The position numbers were made by a program, and so were the translations under genes. A stretch of DNA of 64,000 nucleotides from Spirosoma sordidisoli (GTDB lineage: Bacteria > Bacteroidota > Bacteroidia > Cytophagales > Spirosomataceae), in NCBI RefSeq assembly GCF_004138325.1, contig NZ_SBLB01000003.1, forward strand, positions 496,001-560,000, read 5' to 3'. Shown here piece by piece: positions 50,287 through 60,629 of this stretch (positions are counted from its first letter, which is position 1; every line of letters starts with the position of its first letter). Under the pieces are notes generated by a model. The model was not told the DNA's origin. It made no database searches and worked only from the letters and a program-made list of their open reading frames with translations.

Positions 50287-52319
50287 ACCAGAATCAGGTA
50301 ATCGTCGCCCGGATCGATCTGCATCGACTGGGTGAGCAGGTTATTAGCCAGGCTGCTGGTATCCGACTCGGTCTGAATGAAATCAGCCTCGACGACGGTC
50401 GAGCTGCCATTGACCAGGTAAGTGATTGGATACTCGTGGTATTGGGTCTGACCGGTCTGGCTACCCCCATACACCTGGTAGCTTTTCAGCCGCAGGGTCA
50501 CCGGCAGGTTAGTCACCACAGCGGGTACCGTCCGGGTGGACGTGGTCCAGACCTTGATGGTGAGCGTCACCAGGATGCGGCTGACCACCCGGCCCGACAC
50601 GGCCACGTTGACCGGCCGCGCGGGTCCTTTGATCAGCTCGACCCAGACGGGTTCCTCGTCGACGAGCGGCTCCAGATCCAGTCCATCCGGAATGGTCAGG
50701 CACGTGAGCGTGCAGGGCATGATCCCATCCGGGCCGGGCGATTCGGCCTGCAGCTTATCGATCAGAAACGACCGACGTGCCTGGCTGGTGAGCTTCAGGG
50801 CGATCGGCTCGTGCAGCTTCACGCCCGTCAACACCCCCACCGGGAAATTCATGGGTACCGTGACCAGGCGGGTCTGATCCCGGAAGTAGAACAGGTGGCG
50901 AAGCAGCTGCCGGTAGCGGCCGTAGCGGCCCCGCAGGCGCGTGGCACTGGTGCCAATCACCACCTGCGCGCCCGAGCGGACGTCGGTCGTTCCCAGGGGA
51001 TATGTAAGTGAATTACTACCAGGTACCAGCCCACGGTAGCTCACCAGGCGCAGGGCAATCGCGTTTTTCAGCTGCAGTCCGGTTTGGCCCAGGCCTGGCT
51101 CGTTAGGATACCGATCACTGGGTTTATAGTAGGGATCGAGCATGTTACCAGGCTGGCGCAGGGTGGGCACGATCCAGTGGCCACCATCGGGGGCGGGTTC
51201 GTACGTCAGCTGCGTAGCGGCAATACCCAGCTGCACCTCGTCGCGTTCGCCTTCAGCAGTGCCGCCCAGCACGATCGACGAGGGCGGTAGCTGGTTACCG
51301 TCCTTATCCCGGAACAGCTCGTCGTTGGCATCTACCTGGTCAATGATCCGCACCCCCTTGCTGGCTGGTGCGTCGACACCGTAACGATCGACCATGTATG
51401 GGCTTAGATCGACAGCCGGACTGCGTACGACGTCGGTAAACTGGCGGATGGTGACCACCTGGCGATTCCCGTCGAAGGAAAAAATCAGGCCCAGCCCCTG
51501 CCGGATCGCTTTCAGAAAATCGCCCACCGACATGGCCGGCAAATGCTGGCCAGGCTGTACCGTCAGGGGGGTCAGATCCACAATACCCACCCGGCGCGTT
51601 TGCATGGCCGTCTGGTTGAGAATAACCAGGCGCTGCACTTCAGGCTGACCGATCCAGTCGCCATCGATCCGGTAGCCCGCGCGGGCGAAGAGCTGCTCGA
51701 GCACCCACCAGAGGTAAAATTGCGGGCTGACCGGATAGCCCTTTACAGTAGCGCTGTCGACCAGGAAGTTCGAGCCTTTCCAAGCATTGATATAGGGCTG
51801 ACGAACGAAGCCGGGCAGCGTGGCGGCCGACAGCGACTCCTCGAAAAACAGCTCGTTCCGGATGGGAAAGAACGTGCAGGGGAACTGACCGGGCGGCAAA
51901 CTGGCGATGGTTTTCATCCGGCTGGCCAGCCCCTCCAGCGGGGACGTACCCAGCGATACGGCATCGGTCAGCGCTTCCTGCAGCGAGAGTTTGCGCAGCT
52001 GGGAGAACACTTCCCCCCCATCGTATTTCAGATAGCCAGACCCTTTCCCGGACACAATCCGGTAGTTCAGCCGGCAACGACGAAACATCACCCCCATCAG
52101 CCGGACGTGCACGATCAGCTCCATGCGCGGCCGAGCCTGATCAAGCCGATAGCCCGAGCTGAGGAATCGCTCGTTCGGCTCGACTGGAAAGGCAATAGGG
52201 TAGCTTTTGGCTCCCGGCAGCTGATCATCGACCAGCCAGCCGGTGGCCTGCTCCAGCATGAGCTGCTGCTGCGGATCAAGCACCAGGCTCAGCCCTGACT
52301 CGTTAGTGATAGCGATCAT
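50283..52319 (-). CDS. Unrecognised tail-operon protein (678 aa)
   Basis: A 678-residue protein with no signal peptide or membrane segment. The start (SLVLDPQQQLMLEQATGWLVDDQLPGAKSYPIAFPVEPNERFL) and a beta-rich remainder, with a run such as LTVQPGQHLPAMSVGDFLKAIRQGLGLIFSFDGNRQVVTIRQ near 260, resemble phage tail-tip or baseplate hub proteins in general style but match no named family I can recall. It is coupled to the gp10-like gene by a 4-base overlap and follows the tailspike gene by 3 bases, so it belongs to the tail module. Confidence 0.6.
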   Translation of the reverse strand: MIAITNESGLSLVLDPQQQLMLEQATGWLVDDQLPGAKSYPIAFPVEPNERFLSSGYRLDQARPRMELIVHVRLMGVMFRRCRLNYRIVSGKGSGYLKYDGGEVFSQLRKLSLQEALTDAVSLGTSPLEGLASRMKTIASLPPGQFPCTFFPIRNELFFEESLSAATLPGFVRQPYINAWKGSNFLVDSATVKGYPVSPQFYLWWVLEQLFARAGYRIDGDWIGQPEVQRLVILNQTAMQTRRVGIVDLTPLTVQPGQHLPAMSVGDFLKAIRQGLGLIFSFDGNRQVVTIRQFTDVVRSPAVDLSPYMVDRYGVDAPASKGVRIIDQVDANDELFRDKDGNQLPPSSIVLGGTAEGERDEVQLGIAATQLTYEPAPDGGHWIVPTLRQPGNMLDPYYKPSDRYPNEPGLGQTGLQLKNAIALRLVSYRGLVPGSNSLTYPLGTTDVRSGAQVVIGTSATRLRGRYGRYRQLLRHLFYFRDQTRLVTVPMNFPVGVLTGVKLHEPIALKLTSQARRSFLIDKLQAESPGPDGIMPCTLTCLTIPDGLDLEPLVDEEPVWVELIKGPARPVNVAVSGRVVSRILVTLTIKVWTTSTRTVPAVVTNLPVTLRLKSYQVYGGSQTGQTQYHEYPITYLVNGSSTVVEADFIQTESDTSSLANNLLTQSMQIDPGDDYLILV

Positions 52320-52322
52320 GAG

Positions 52323-55300
52323 TTAATTAACCGGCACAACTGTGCCCCCATCATTCGTATACCATTTCGTTGTCCCTGCTGCTGTGTCCCTCCATAGAAT
52401 AGAATCGCCCGAAGCAGGCAGCCGGCTCAGTGGTGGTGGTCCGGCCCCTTCGGCCCGACGCAACAGTACTGACCCGGCCACTTGTAGCAGATCAGCAGCG
52501 TTATTGGTTTGAGTGCCGATTAAAAGCCGGTTGTCGGGCGTAGTGGTGGCTGTGATCACGCCCATGTTGTAAAACCGCGTGAACCCATGCGTCCAGCCAG
52601 ATAAGCTTTTCGACGCCTGACCAATGCTCAACACCCCGGCTCCTGCCCCCAGCGTACCCGTGATGTAGCGAAGCCCTACGGTAGCATCGTTCGAACGGGA
52701 CGTACCCAGCTTCAGCTCGAATCGGGTTTGACTGCTGTTGCTGTTGGTGAGGAAAAATTCACTGGCGTCGACCGAGTTGAGGTAATGCCCATCACTCGAT
52801 GCGGTGGTGTTACTGGCCATTTTAAGGCCCGTTCCTGCGTTGTGCGTGATAGACGGGTCACCAAGCATAATCGTATTGCTGACATTAGCCAGCTCCCGCC
52901 AGCCTGTATTGCCCGCTAATCCACTTGCTTTATAATAAAGAGCTGCCGTACCCGTAGCTGTGTTTCGATAAATAGACCCTAAGGGTGCAGCTACAACCCC
53001 GTTGGGCGACCCGTCGCCAATCCTGTCCGTTCCGACCGGCGAGAGTTCAATCCAGGCACCTGGGCTACCCGATGCTATACACAGAAACCCTTCGGGTTGG
53101 CCGAGTGTGGGGGCAGGATTCAGCAGCTTATCGCCAGCGCGCCAGTTACCCGCTATAGGGGCCGAACTACCGTTAAACGTTCTGAGCGAATAGACGCGCT
53201 TCCCCGTCCCAACGGTGTAGGGCGTGGTTACCGCGTCGGCCAGTTCGTTGTTCAATATTTCGGAATCGGTGGACTGGTCATTTACATAAATCCCCCGAGT
53301 AAAAGGACCGTCAATAAAGTTGTTTTTTATCCGCAATCCTTTTGTCAAGACACGATCCGAAAAACTCAAATACTGACCAATGGCTGCGTATTGACCCGAC
53401 CCCATTCGCCCCCGGAAGAGAAAGGTATTGTTTTCAATCGCCACCTCATCCAGCAGACCCAGACCAACCGTACTGACCACTACCCCGCCAGATTGCCAGT
53501 GGGTCGTGTTGCTGTAGGCGGCAGTTCGATAGAAGTAGTTATCCTCAACCCGCAGATGCCGACCAGTCAGGTTGATGAGTTGAATGGGCGAATTGACCGA
53601 CGTAGAGAAAAATTTATTCCCCCGGACAACAATGTTCGTATTGGGCCGACCAAAACTATTACCTGGTGACACCACATTGACCGATACAACACTACCCCCG
53701 CTGATTGTGGCAGTCAGGACCGCTCCGCCCGTTTGCAGTCCGCCGTATTCGTCGACGATGACCCCGTTGTCTTTAGCCAGTATGGTTGGGGCACTGGTGT
53801 AGTTACTGCCCCCCGACACGACACTGACCGAAGCTATGCCCAGAATAGGGGTGGCCGAAGCTCCACTACCCCCACCGCCCGAAAAAATAATACTGGGTTC
53901 GTAGAGGTAGCCATCCCCGGCACTGGTAACAATCACGGACGTAACCACACCGTTCGTAACGACCGCTTCAGCTGTTGCACCGCTACCGTCTACCGCAGAA
54001 ACACTTACGGTTGGTGCGCTGGTGTAGCCGCTACCGCCCTGATCGATCTTCACAGACACTACCTTCAGCGTGGCCGTGGCCTGTGCGCCACTACCTCCAC
54101 CACCCGAAAAGATAAGGTTAGGCCGGGCGCGTGACCCCCGGATGGAAATAACCCCATTACTAGCAAAATCCTGATTGGTGAATACGTTGTTCTCGATGAC
54201 CCAATTTTGCAGGATCGCGTTATAGCTGGTATTGATAGCCGCGATATCAACGCCCGCTGCCACGGTTTGTATGCCGTTGCCAATTACCTGGTTGCCTGAA
54301 ATCAGGATGTTTTTATTGGGTACAGCATAGTTGTCGCTGGGGCTTAGTGTGATAAACGTCCTATTGTTCTTCGATACATTGCCGATAAACGAACAGTCTT
54401 CCAGCTTCGCTATTTCCGAGAAGTAGGCTGTTTGGTTGCTGACTGTGTTACCTTCTAAAACCACATTTTTGGACGTCATCACGCCCAACCCCCTGGTGCC
54501 GGAATCAACAATGTTTCCCGATACAACCCCATTCGTCACCCCATGCAGCTCAAGCGGTATGGCGCCGTCGTAGCCACCCGTCACGCGCAAATGGGTCATG
54601 ATATTGTTGTTGACCTGTACGTTAGTGTGCGTGTCGTATCGACCTGGCCCAACCGAGAAATTATCTTCCAGTCCAATTACGTTTCCGCCTACATCGTCGA
54701 AGGTGTTGCCGTTTATTTTGATGTTGTTATTGAGCCGAGCAGCTACGGTAGCGCGAATAGAGACCCCGTTATCGCCATGTAGAAACCGGTTGTTGGTAAT
54801 CTCGATATTCTTCGACGTAGCCGCCAGATGCACGTAGATGAAGTGGTTAATCCCGTTCAGGAACGTAACATTATTCACTCGCCACCCATCGAGCGCAACT
54901 CCCATTGACTTAATGGCAGCCAGCCGGGTGGTGTTGGTGCTCAGGTCAAGCGTTACATCCTCCAGAGCTATATTATTCGCTGACATGGTGATCCAACCTG
55001 TCACCTGTCCAGGGTAACCGTAATCAGGGTTAGCCTGGCCTACGATGCTGGGCGAGGGCCGCAGAATGGTTTTATCCGCAATGCCTCGCAACCGCTTCCC
55101 GCTCGGTATGCTGAACTGGGTGGCCGTGTACGCTCGTGGCTCCATAAGCAGGTTATTATCGTTACCTGCCAGCGCGTTGACAATACAGTCGGTGTCGGTC
55201 GCGCCGGGAAACCATTTTACCCGCGCATCGCCCAGGTACTGCCGCACCCAGTATCCGCCCCCGAGCGCCGGAAATACAGTACCCTGATCGACCGTATAAC

Positions 55301-55889
55301 CCGATGCGGCAAAAATAAAACTCCCCCCCCGAACGGCATCCCGGACAATCACCGCCGGGGCTGTGCTGCCTGACGTCGCGGTCAGCGTAGCGATATCCGC
55401 GATGTGGACTACGCGCTGATTGAGGGCGTTGGCTGTGGCGACCTTCTCCTGGTTAATTGTGGTCGGCTGGAGGTACAGAGGCACATCGATCAGCTTTGAG
55501 AACGAATAAGTACCCGATACGAGAGTGAGACTGCCAGGGACCGGCGTCGACGTGAACTTATTGATCGAGAGCGTGCCCGCGTGACGAATGACCCCGCCAA
55601 TGCTGATCTGCACCCACCCCGATGGCAGATTGTCAGTATTCGTCCAACCGAAGATCAGATCCAGACCCTGCCGGGTAACTGTCGGCTGAAAGATTTGCTC
55701 GAACTCGCGCGATTCCGGCGAATAACGCGCCCGTACAGTGATAACCTTTGAAGTATCACCGGGCGTCAATACAATTTTTCGAGAGATGGGGTTTCCCCGA
55801 AATTCGCTGATGTTAAAGGTGCTCACCTGAGCAAAGCCAGTTAAGGCACAGATAAGCAGGAGGAAGACGGTGGTTATGAAGTTGCGCAT
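52323..55889 (-). CDS. Beta-helix tailspike-like protein with Sec signal
   Basis: A 1,188-residue protein with an N-terminal Sec signal (MRNFITTVFLLLICALTGFAQ). From about 290 to 850 it has right-handed beta-helix repeats of the pectate-lyase type, with Asn-rich turns (NNRFLHGDNGVSI, NNIKINGNTFDD, NVVLEGNTVSN). Around 590-720 are Gly-rich repeats LIFSGGGGSGA and GGSGYTSAPTVSV, each twice or more. The C-terminal 200 residues form a beta-rich head with no autocleaving chaperone signature. It probably binds or cleaves a surface polysaccharide. A signal peptide on a phage tail protein is unexpected. Confidence 0.85.
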   Translation of the reverse strand: MRNFITTVFLLLICALTGFAQVSTFNISEFRGNPISRKIVLTPGDTSKVITVRARYSPESREFEQIFQPTVTRQGLDLIFGWTNTDNLPSGWVQISIGGVIRHAGTLSINKFTSTPVPGSLTLVSGTYSFSKLIDVPLYLQPTTINQEKVATANALNQRVVHIADIATLTATSGSTAPAVIVRDAVRGGSFIFAASGYTVDQGTVFPALGGGYWVRQYLGDARVKWFPGATDTDCIVNALAGNDNNLLMEPRAYTATQFSIPSGKRLRGIADKTILRPSPSIVGQANPDYGYPGQVTGWITMSANNIALEDVTLDLSTNTTRLAAIKSMGVALDGWRVNNVTFLNGINHFIYVHLAATSKNIEITNNRFLHGDNGVSIRATVAARLNNNIKINGNTFDDVGGNVIGLEDNFSVGPGRYDTHTNVQVNNNIMTHLRVTGGYDGAIPLELHGVTNGVVSGNIVDSGTRGLGVMTSKNVVLEGNTVSNQTAYFSEIAKLEDCSFIGNVSKNNRTFITLSPSDNYAVPNKNILISGNQVIGNGIQTVAAGVDIAAINTSYNAILQNWVIENNVFTNQDFASNGVISIRGSRARPNLIFSGGGGSGAQATATLKVVSVKIDQGGSGYTSAPTVSVSAVDGSGATAEAVVTNGVVTSVIVTSAGDGYLYEPSIIFSGGGGSGASATPILGIASVSVVSGGSNYTSAPTILAKDNGVIVDEYGGLQTGGAVLTATISGGSVVSVNVVSPGNSFGRPNTNIVVRGNKFFSTSVNSPIQLINLTGRHLRVEDNYFYRTAAYSNTTHWQSGGVVVSTVGLGLLDEVAIENNTFLFRGRMGSGQYAAIGQYLSFSDRVLTKGLRIKNNFIDGPFTRGIYVNDQSTDSEILNNELADAVTTPYTVGTGKRVYSLRTFNGSSAPIAGNWRAGDKLLNPAPTLGQPEGFLCIASGSPGAWIELSPVGTDRIGDGSPNGVVAAPLGSIYRNTATGTAALYYKASGLAGNTGWRELANVSNTIMLGDPSITHNAGTGLKMASNTTASSDGHYLNSVDASEFFLTNSNSSQTRFELKLGTSRSNDATVGLRYITGTLGAGAGVLSIGQASKSLSGWTHGFTRFYNMGVITATTTPDNRLLIGTQTNNAADLLQVAGSVLLRRAEGAGPPPLSRLPASGDSILWRDTAAGTTKWYTNDGGTVVPVN

Positions 55890-55942
55890 CGCAGTTGTAA
55901 AATGTCCAGGCCAACCCTTCAGCGGCCTGGATTACAGTTTGG

Positions 55943-58900
55943 TTAGTTATCAAGGTTGCGGTAGCTGATCCATTTGATGTGCCACTGATCATTCTGCAGC
56001 GGGATGAGGCCACTCCCGTAGTTGCCGCGCTTGATTGAGACCTCCATGCCCAGATCCCCCGACCAGTTGGGCACATTCGTCAGGTCGATATCGATCGTCC
56101 GCAGCTGCCCGTCGGCATTGATCGAGAGCGGGTGGGTGAACTCCTGCGCGCCTTTCTTCCAGCGCAGGTAGATCGAGTTCGAGCCCTGAAACGAGGCCCG
56201 GAGGTAGATGTGTTTGTGCACATCCGCGTTGATCCAGCGCTCCGGCAGGGTGATATCGAAGTCGCGCCCCCCGTTTTCGTTATCCGTCGCCGGGGTCACC
56301 GTAATGCCGTCGACGATATTCTTTTCGAGCTGATCGTAGGCATTGTACAGCGTGCAGCCAAACCGGCTCTTTTTGCCCTGGTCGAAGCGCACCTCGAAGG
56401 TGCCGGGCCATCGGGGCTGGTTATAGAGCCAGATCCGGGCGGCTGCTTCGTTGGGAAATTCGCCCAGCGCCACGTCGAAATCATACACCCCATCTTTGTC
56501 GCACGACAGCATCGGGGCTGACGCGATATAAGCCGCCGGGAAGGTCGCGTTCGGCCCGTTGGGGTGCTCAGCCGCCACGACCCGGCCCGAATGGGGCGTA
56601 TACAGGATGATGACCCGTCCGTTAGCGGGATTTTTAGCCAGGATAAAGGGCTCGGTCGAGAAGCGAGGGGGTTCGGCCGCCCCCGAACTGGTAATGGGGT
56701 ACGGGACAAGCGAGGCATTGGTGTAGGGCTTACCGGCGCAGTACCAGAACTCGGAATAGCTCGGGTGGACGTAGGCGCAGGGCAGCTCCTGCTGGCGGGG
56801 GGTCGGGTAGTGACTGGCCTGCGGATCGTCGCGGAACATCGTCCAGCGCGAATGCCGCCGAACGGCCCGCGGTTCAGCCGGATCGAACTGCTGCCACGTC
56901 TCCATGTACATTTTCCCCAGCACGCCGGTACCATCGCCCCGAGGGGACGGTCTAAGTTCCCACTGCACCGGCTGTACCTTGGCGTACATCAGCCCGTTCT
57001 GCACCGAGTGAATCAGGGTCTGCCCATACATCGGATAATCATCGATATTGCCCCCCTGCACGGGGTTATAGCCGATGCCAACCGGGCTGAACGAGCTCAG
57101 CCCGGCTTCCGAGTACAGGCCTTCGCTCCAGGGATGCAGCGCAACCCCGTTGGGATAGCCGTACATGGCATCCATCACCTGACGACCCGCATCTTCTCGC
57201 CCCGAATTCCAAACAGGTGAGTTGATCCGGTTGAGGGAGCTGCCGCTCTCGGACAGCCAGTCGAGCACCGAGCCCACGCGTACGTTGATGCCCGCCTTGA
57301 TCACCCCATTATCAATAAAACTGCGCCAGGGCGAGGCACTGGGGCGGGCCGTTTCGGGCTGCGCCGTATAGCTGCTATTCGCTGCATAGACATTGCCATA
57401 TCCCTCAAAGCCGGCCGTCGTTGGCGTACCCGAGTTACAGGTCGTGCAGACCGGGGCGCTGGGCGTCGAGGCAATGGCGACCAGCGTGCGCCGGGCCAGC
57501 TCCCTATGCCCCGCATCGTTGGGATGGCGCTGCACCGCGTTACCCGTCTGGTTGACGTAGTACCCTGGATTACTCCAGAAATCCGCCACGTCGACCAGCG
57601 ACAGGCCCAGCTCACTGGCCACCCCGTTGATGACGCTCGTCACCGCAGCCTGATTCCAGACCGAATTGGTCAGAACGACCCGCGCGGAGGGATTCCCTGA
57701 GCGCAGTTTGGCCAGCAGCGCTTTATAGTCCGCGCTGAGGTTGGTCAGATCGGTAATGTTCTCAGCCAGGTGCACGACGATGAGGTTCGCACCCCAGGCC
57801 GCTACGTTGTTGAAGCGATCCAGGTTGAACGTCCGGTGGTTCTGCTCCCAGTCCGAGCCGGTCGAGCCGGTGACCGTACCCCCGTCGCCTTCGAAGTCGA
57901 CCAGGGTGCGCGCCTGCAGATTGGAGTTGACCGTTTTAAGCTCTCGGACCACCTGGGCCATATAGGTTTTGTCGGGCGCCGATGCGGCCATCGCCCAGGC
58001 GTATTCCCACACCCCCGGCAGGTAGGGATGGTAGGTGATGCTGTTGCCCACAAACAACACCTTGGCGTAGGCCGGATAGGTGCAGCTGGGGCACAGCCGC
58101 TCAGGAGCCGTGTCGGGATTGGTAGCCCCGATGTACTGAATTTCCAGCTGCTGACCTTTCTGAATCAGCCCACAGCAGCCGCGGTCATTGCCGATCTCGA
58201 AGCGGTGAATGATCCCCGTCCAGCCGGGCGCGCTGGCCAGGTTGACGGCGTAGGTGTGAAACTGACCATCATCCTGCACGTCGAAGTAGACCGTCTGGGA
58301 CGCATCATCCCGCTGTCCCAGGGGATACTGCACCGAATTACCGGCATTGTTGGGATCAAAGCCCGACGGTTTCTGACCCACCCGCAGCCAGGTTACCCGC
58401 AGCCGGTTGGGCGCGTTGGAGGCCCCCTTGGCGTACTTCATCCGGATGTAGAGGGTCGTAAAGTCAGCCGCCTTCCAGGCTCCGGCCGGCGACTGCAGCG
58501 TCACCGTCGAGGCATGCGTAGTCGGGACGTCCCCAATGAGTTCGGTTTTCCCTTCGAATTTGGGATTCCAGTAATCAGAGCTGAAGGGCTCGCCTTTGTC
58601 GGAAATGCCGTCCAGGCCCACCCACCCGGCCCGGCCCGCGGCCCGGCTGAAGGTCCAGCTCGGCAGCGCCTGCCGGGGCAGGGCGTAGGCCGCTTCCCGG
58701 ATGTCGGCCTCCGAGCCAATCACATACGAATATTCGTGGTAGAAGGTTTGGTCCGCATCCAGGTGGCTGTAGGGCCGGGCACCCATGTACATGAACCGGT
58801 CGCTGAACTCACCCGAGGCCTCCGTCGAGTCCAGATCGGTGAAGTTCAGGTTGGCATTGTAGAGATCCGGCGAGACTAGCCCGATGTAGCCCCCCTCGGG

Positions 58901-60601
58901 CAGGTTAGCCGCTATCCAGGGTTCGCTGAGGGGGAAACTGGATATGGTCCAGCCAACGGCATCCGTGCTCGTGGTCGAGGCATTGGTGAAGGGTTGATTG
59001 CCATTATAAAAGCGCGCTTCCGTCGCCGGCCAGATCATGGTGAAGGGCGTCTCCTGCTCGCGGGCGTCGTAGAGCGTTTTATCGCCCCGGAAGTGGGTCA
59101 CTTTCAGCCGGACGTCGACGCGGTTGTTGGTCGCTTTCGCCCACCGCTCGACGTACATAGGCAGCAGCTGCAGCTGGTTATGGGGCCAGCTGACGTACTG
59201 GGTTTTGGCGTAGAGCCAGCCGTCGGGAGTAATGCCTTTAAAGAGTACTGGCCCCGCTTCGCCACTCACGCCACCCCCCAGCGGGTTATAGCCAATCTGC
59301 GCCCAGGTGTTGCCCTGATCAGCTGCGTAGTTGAGGGGCCCTGCATACCCGCAGTACGACTCGCAGCGGCCCTGATCGCGCCGGTTGATGGTGCTCACCC
59401 ACTGGGTACCCACTTTACGCTGGATCTGCAGGGTAGCCCCGAACCCTTCGGCCAGCTCGATGCGGATGTTCCCCGACTCCTGGCGCAGAATCCCTTTCAC
59501 TTGGATGTTATAGGGCGGCACGATCTGGCTGCTGACCTCCGTCCAGTCGCTTGGCTGAGCGGGGGCCTGGTAGGCGAACGTACCCGAGCCGCAGGTGGTG
59601 CAGGCCGGTGGGGTGGTGGTGCCACCTCCACTAGAACCGGCCGCCGTAAACAGCGGAACCGGCGTGGCCGTCAGCGCGGGCGTAAAGACGTGCACGAAAT
59701 CAGCCTGACCCGGTTTTTTAAAGGTCAGCCGAATCGGCACCGTAGGCACCGGCCCCAGCGTCCACTCGATGACAAAGGGAGCCTGGTTATTGAGTTGGCC
59801 CCAGGGGTAGTCGACGCCCGAGCTGAGGCTGGGGTTGTTGTCATTCTGCAGGGCCATCGCCACGCCGTCGACGCGCTCGATGCGCAGGGTGATGCCGTTG
59901 CCGTCATCGCTCGGATCGCCCTGCACCTGCAGGTACTGACTCGACTGGGTGTACCGCGCGGCCAGCCAGCTGGGGCCGGTCGTGCCGGTGCCGCAGGTCG
60001 TGCAGGTGGGCGGGCTGGTGTTGCTGCCCGACAGCACGATCCGCTGCGCGCCGGTACTGGGCGTAAACGTATAGGGGTAGGTGGCCGATCCACCCGCCTG
60101 CTCGGCCGTAATGCGGAGCGGCACCTGGGGCAGATTCACGGCCCACTGCCGGTCATACGGAGCCTGGTTGCCCAGCGACCCGTAGACGTAGAAGGTATTC
60201 GAGTTGATGGTAACCCCGTCCGGATTGGTGGTCGTGAAGGCCTGTCCATCCTGCCGCTCGAATTTCAGCCGGCCGATCTGGCCCGCCCCTTCCATGGTCA
60301 ACAGCCCCCCGGCGTAGGAGTAGCGCATGCCGGTGATCCAGGAAGGAGCCGATACGCAGGTGCCACTGACGGGCATGGTGCCCCCGTGGGTGTAGGAGAA
60401 GGCGGTGCAGCCGCTGTTGACGGCCACAAAGAAGGCGTCTCTGCCCGCTGGGTTGTCCGGGTAGATGCTCATGTCGCGCCAGAGCTTGAACTTTTCGGTC
60501 GAGCCGTCCGCCCGCTCCCGTTTTACCTTCTGTTTCTTGATGGGCTGCGCCGAGCCGGTGAGCGTCAGGATCGACAGCAGCAGAATGAGTAGTTTTTTCA
60601 T
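55943..60601 (-). CDS. Large tail-fibre-like protein with SGNH domain and Sec signal
   Basis: A 1,552-residue protein with a Sec signal (hydrophobic residues 3-17, then GSAQP). Beta-rich domains are joined by repeated Cys linkers: CTTC near 200, 337 and 1,055 and CPSC near 838. At about 845-1040 is an SGNH hydrolase: nucleophile Ser in VLFVGNSITYH, Asn in VVHLAENITD and the His/Asp pair in RHPNDAGHREL. The C-terminal part (about 1080-1552) is beta-rich with many Trp and Pro residues. SGNH enzymes remove acetyl groups from sugars, so it may deacetylate host surface glycans. It lies in the tail operon, 53 bases upstream of the tailspike. Confidence 0.8.
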   Translation of the reverse strand: MKKLLILLLSILTLTGSAQPIKKQKVKRERADGSTEKFKLWRDMSIYPDNPAGRDAFFVAVNSGCTAFSYTHGGTMPVSGTCVSAPSWITGMRYSYAGGLLTMEGAGQIGRLKFERQDGQAFTTTNPDGVTINSNTFYVYGSLGNQAPYDRQWAVNLPQVPLRITAEQAGGSATYPYTFTPSTGAQRIVLSGSNTSPPTCTTCGTGTTGPSWLAARYTQSSQYLQVQGDPSDDGNGITLRIERVDGVAMALQNDNNPSLSSGVDYPWGQLNNQAPFVIEWTLGPVPTVPIRLTFKKPGQADFVHVFTPALTATPVPLFTAAGSSGGGTTTPPACTTCGSGTFAYQAPAQPSDWTEVSSQIVPPYNIQVKGILRQESGNIRIELAEGFGATLQIQRKVGTQWVSTINRRDQGRCESYCGYAGPLNYAADQGNTWAQIGYNPLGGGVSGEAGPVLFKGITPDGWLYAKTQYVSWPHNQLQLLPMYVERWAKATNNRVDVRLKVTHFRGDKTLYDAREQETPFTMIWPATEARFYNGNQPFTNASTTSTDAVGWTISSFPLSEPWIAANLPEGGYIGLVSPDLYNANLNFTDLDSTEASGEFSDRFMYMGARPYSHLDADQTFYHEYSYVIGSEADIREAAYALPRQALPSWTFSRAAGRAGWVGLDGISDKGEPFSSDYWNPKFEGKTELIGDVPTTHASTVTLQSPAGAWKAADFTTLYIRMKYAKGASNAPNRLRVTWLRVGQKPSGFDPNNAGNSVQYPLGQRDDASQTVYFDVQDDGQFHTYAVNLASAPGWTGIIHRFEIGNDRGCCGLIQKGQQLEIQYIGATNPDTAPERLCPSCTYPAYAKVLFVGNSITYHPYLPGVWEYAWAMAASAPDKTYMAQVVRELKTVNSNLQARTLVDFEGDGGTVTGSTGSDWEQNHRTFNLDRFNNVAAWGANLIVVHLAENITDLTNLSADYKALLAKLRSGNPSARVVLTNSVWNQAAVTSVINGVASELGLSLVDVADFWSNPGYYVNQTGNAVQRHPNDAGHRELARRTLVAIASTPSAPVCTTCNSGTPTTAGFEGYGNVYAANSSYTAQPETARPSASPWRSFIDNGVIKAGINVRVGSVLDWLSESGSSLNRINSPVWNSGREDAGRQVMDAMYGYPNGVALHPWSEGLYSEAGLSSFSPVGIGYNPVQGGNIDDYPMYGQTLIHSVQNGLMYAKVQPVQWELRPSPRGDGTGVLGKMYMETWQQFDPAEPRAVRRHSRWTMFRDDPQASHYPTPRQQELPCAYVHPSYSEFWYCAGKPYTNASLVPYPITSSGAAEPPRFSTEPFILAKNPANGRVIILYTPHSGRVVAAEHPNGPNATFPAAYIASAPMLSCDKDGVYDFDVALGEFPNEAAARIWLYNQPRWPGTFEVRFDQGKKSRFGCTLYNAYDQLEKNIVDGITVTPATDNENGGRDFDITLPERWINADVHKHIYLRASFQGSNSIYLRWKKGAQEFTHPLSINADGQLRTIDIDLTNVPNWSGDLGMEVSIKRGNYGSGLIPLQNDQWHIKWISYRNLDN

Positions 60602-60629
60602 GGTTCGTACAAGTGAGGTGGTAAGCCGG

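Noticed and set aside
54000..54140. Gly-rich repeats as a possible collagen or separate gene
   Set aside because: They are in frame inside the tailspike-like protein and belong to its GSGYTSAPT-type repeats.
58994..60592. Long plus-strand ORF of over 500 codons
   Set aside because: Lies opposite the SGNH fibre gene; composition is Arg/Gly/His-rich as expected of an antisense frame.
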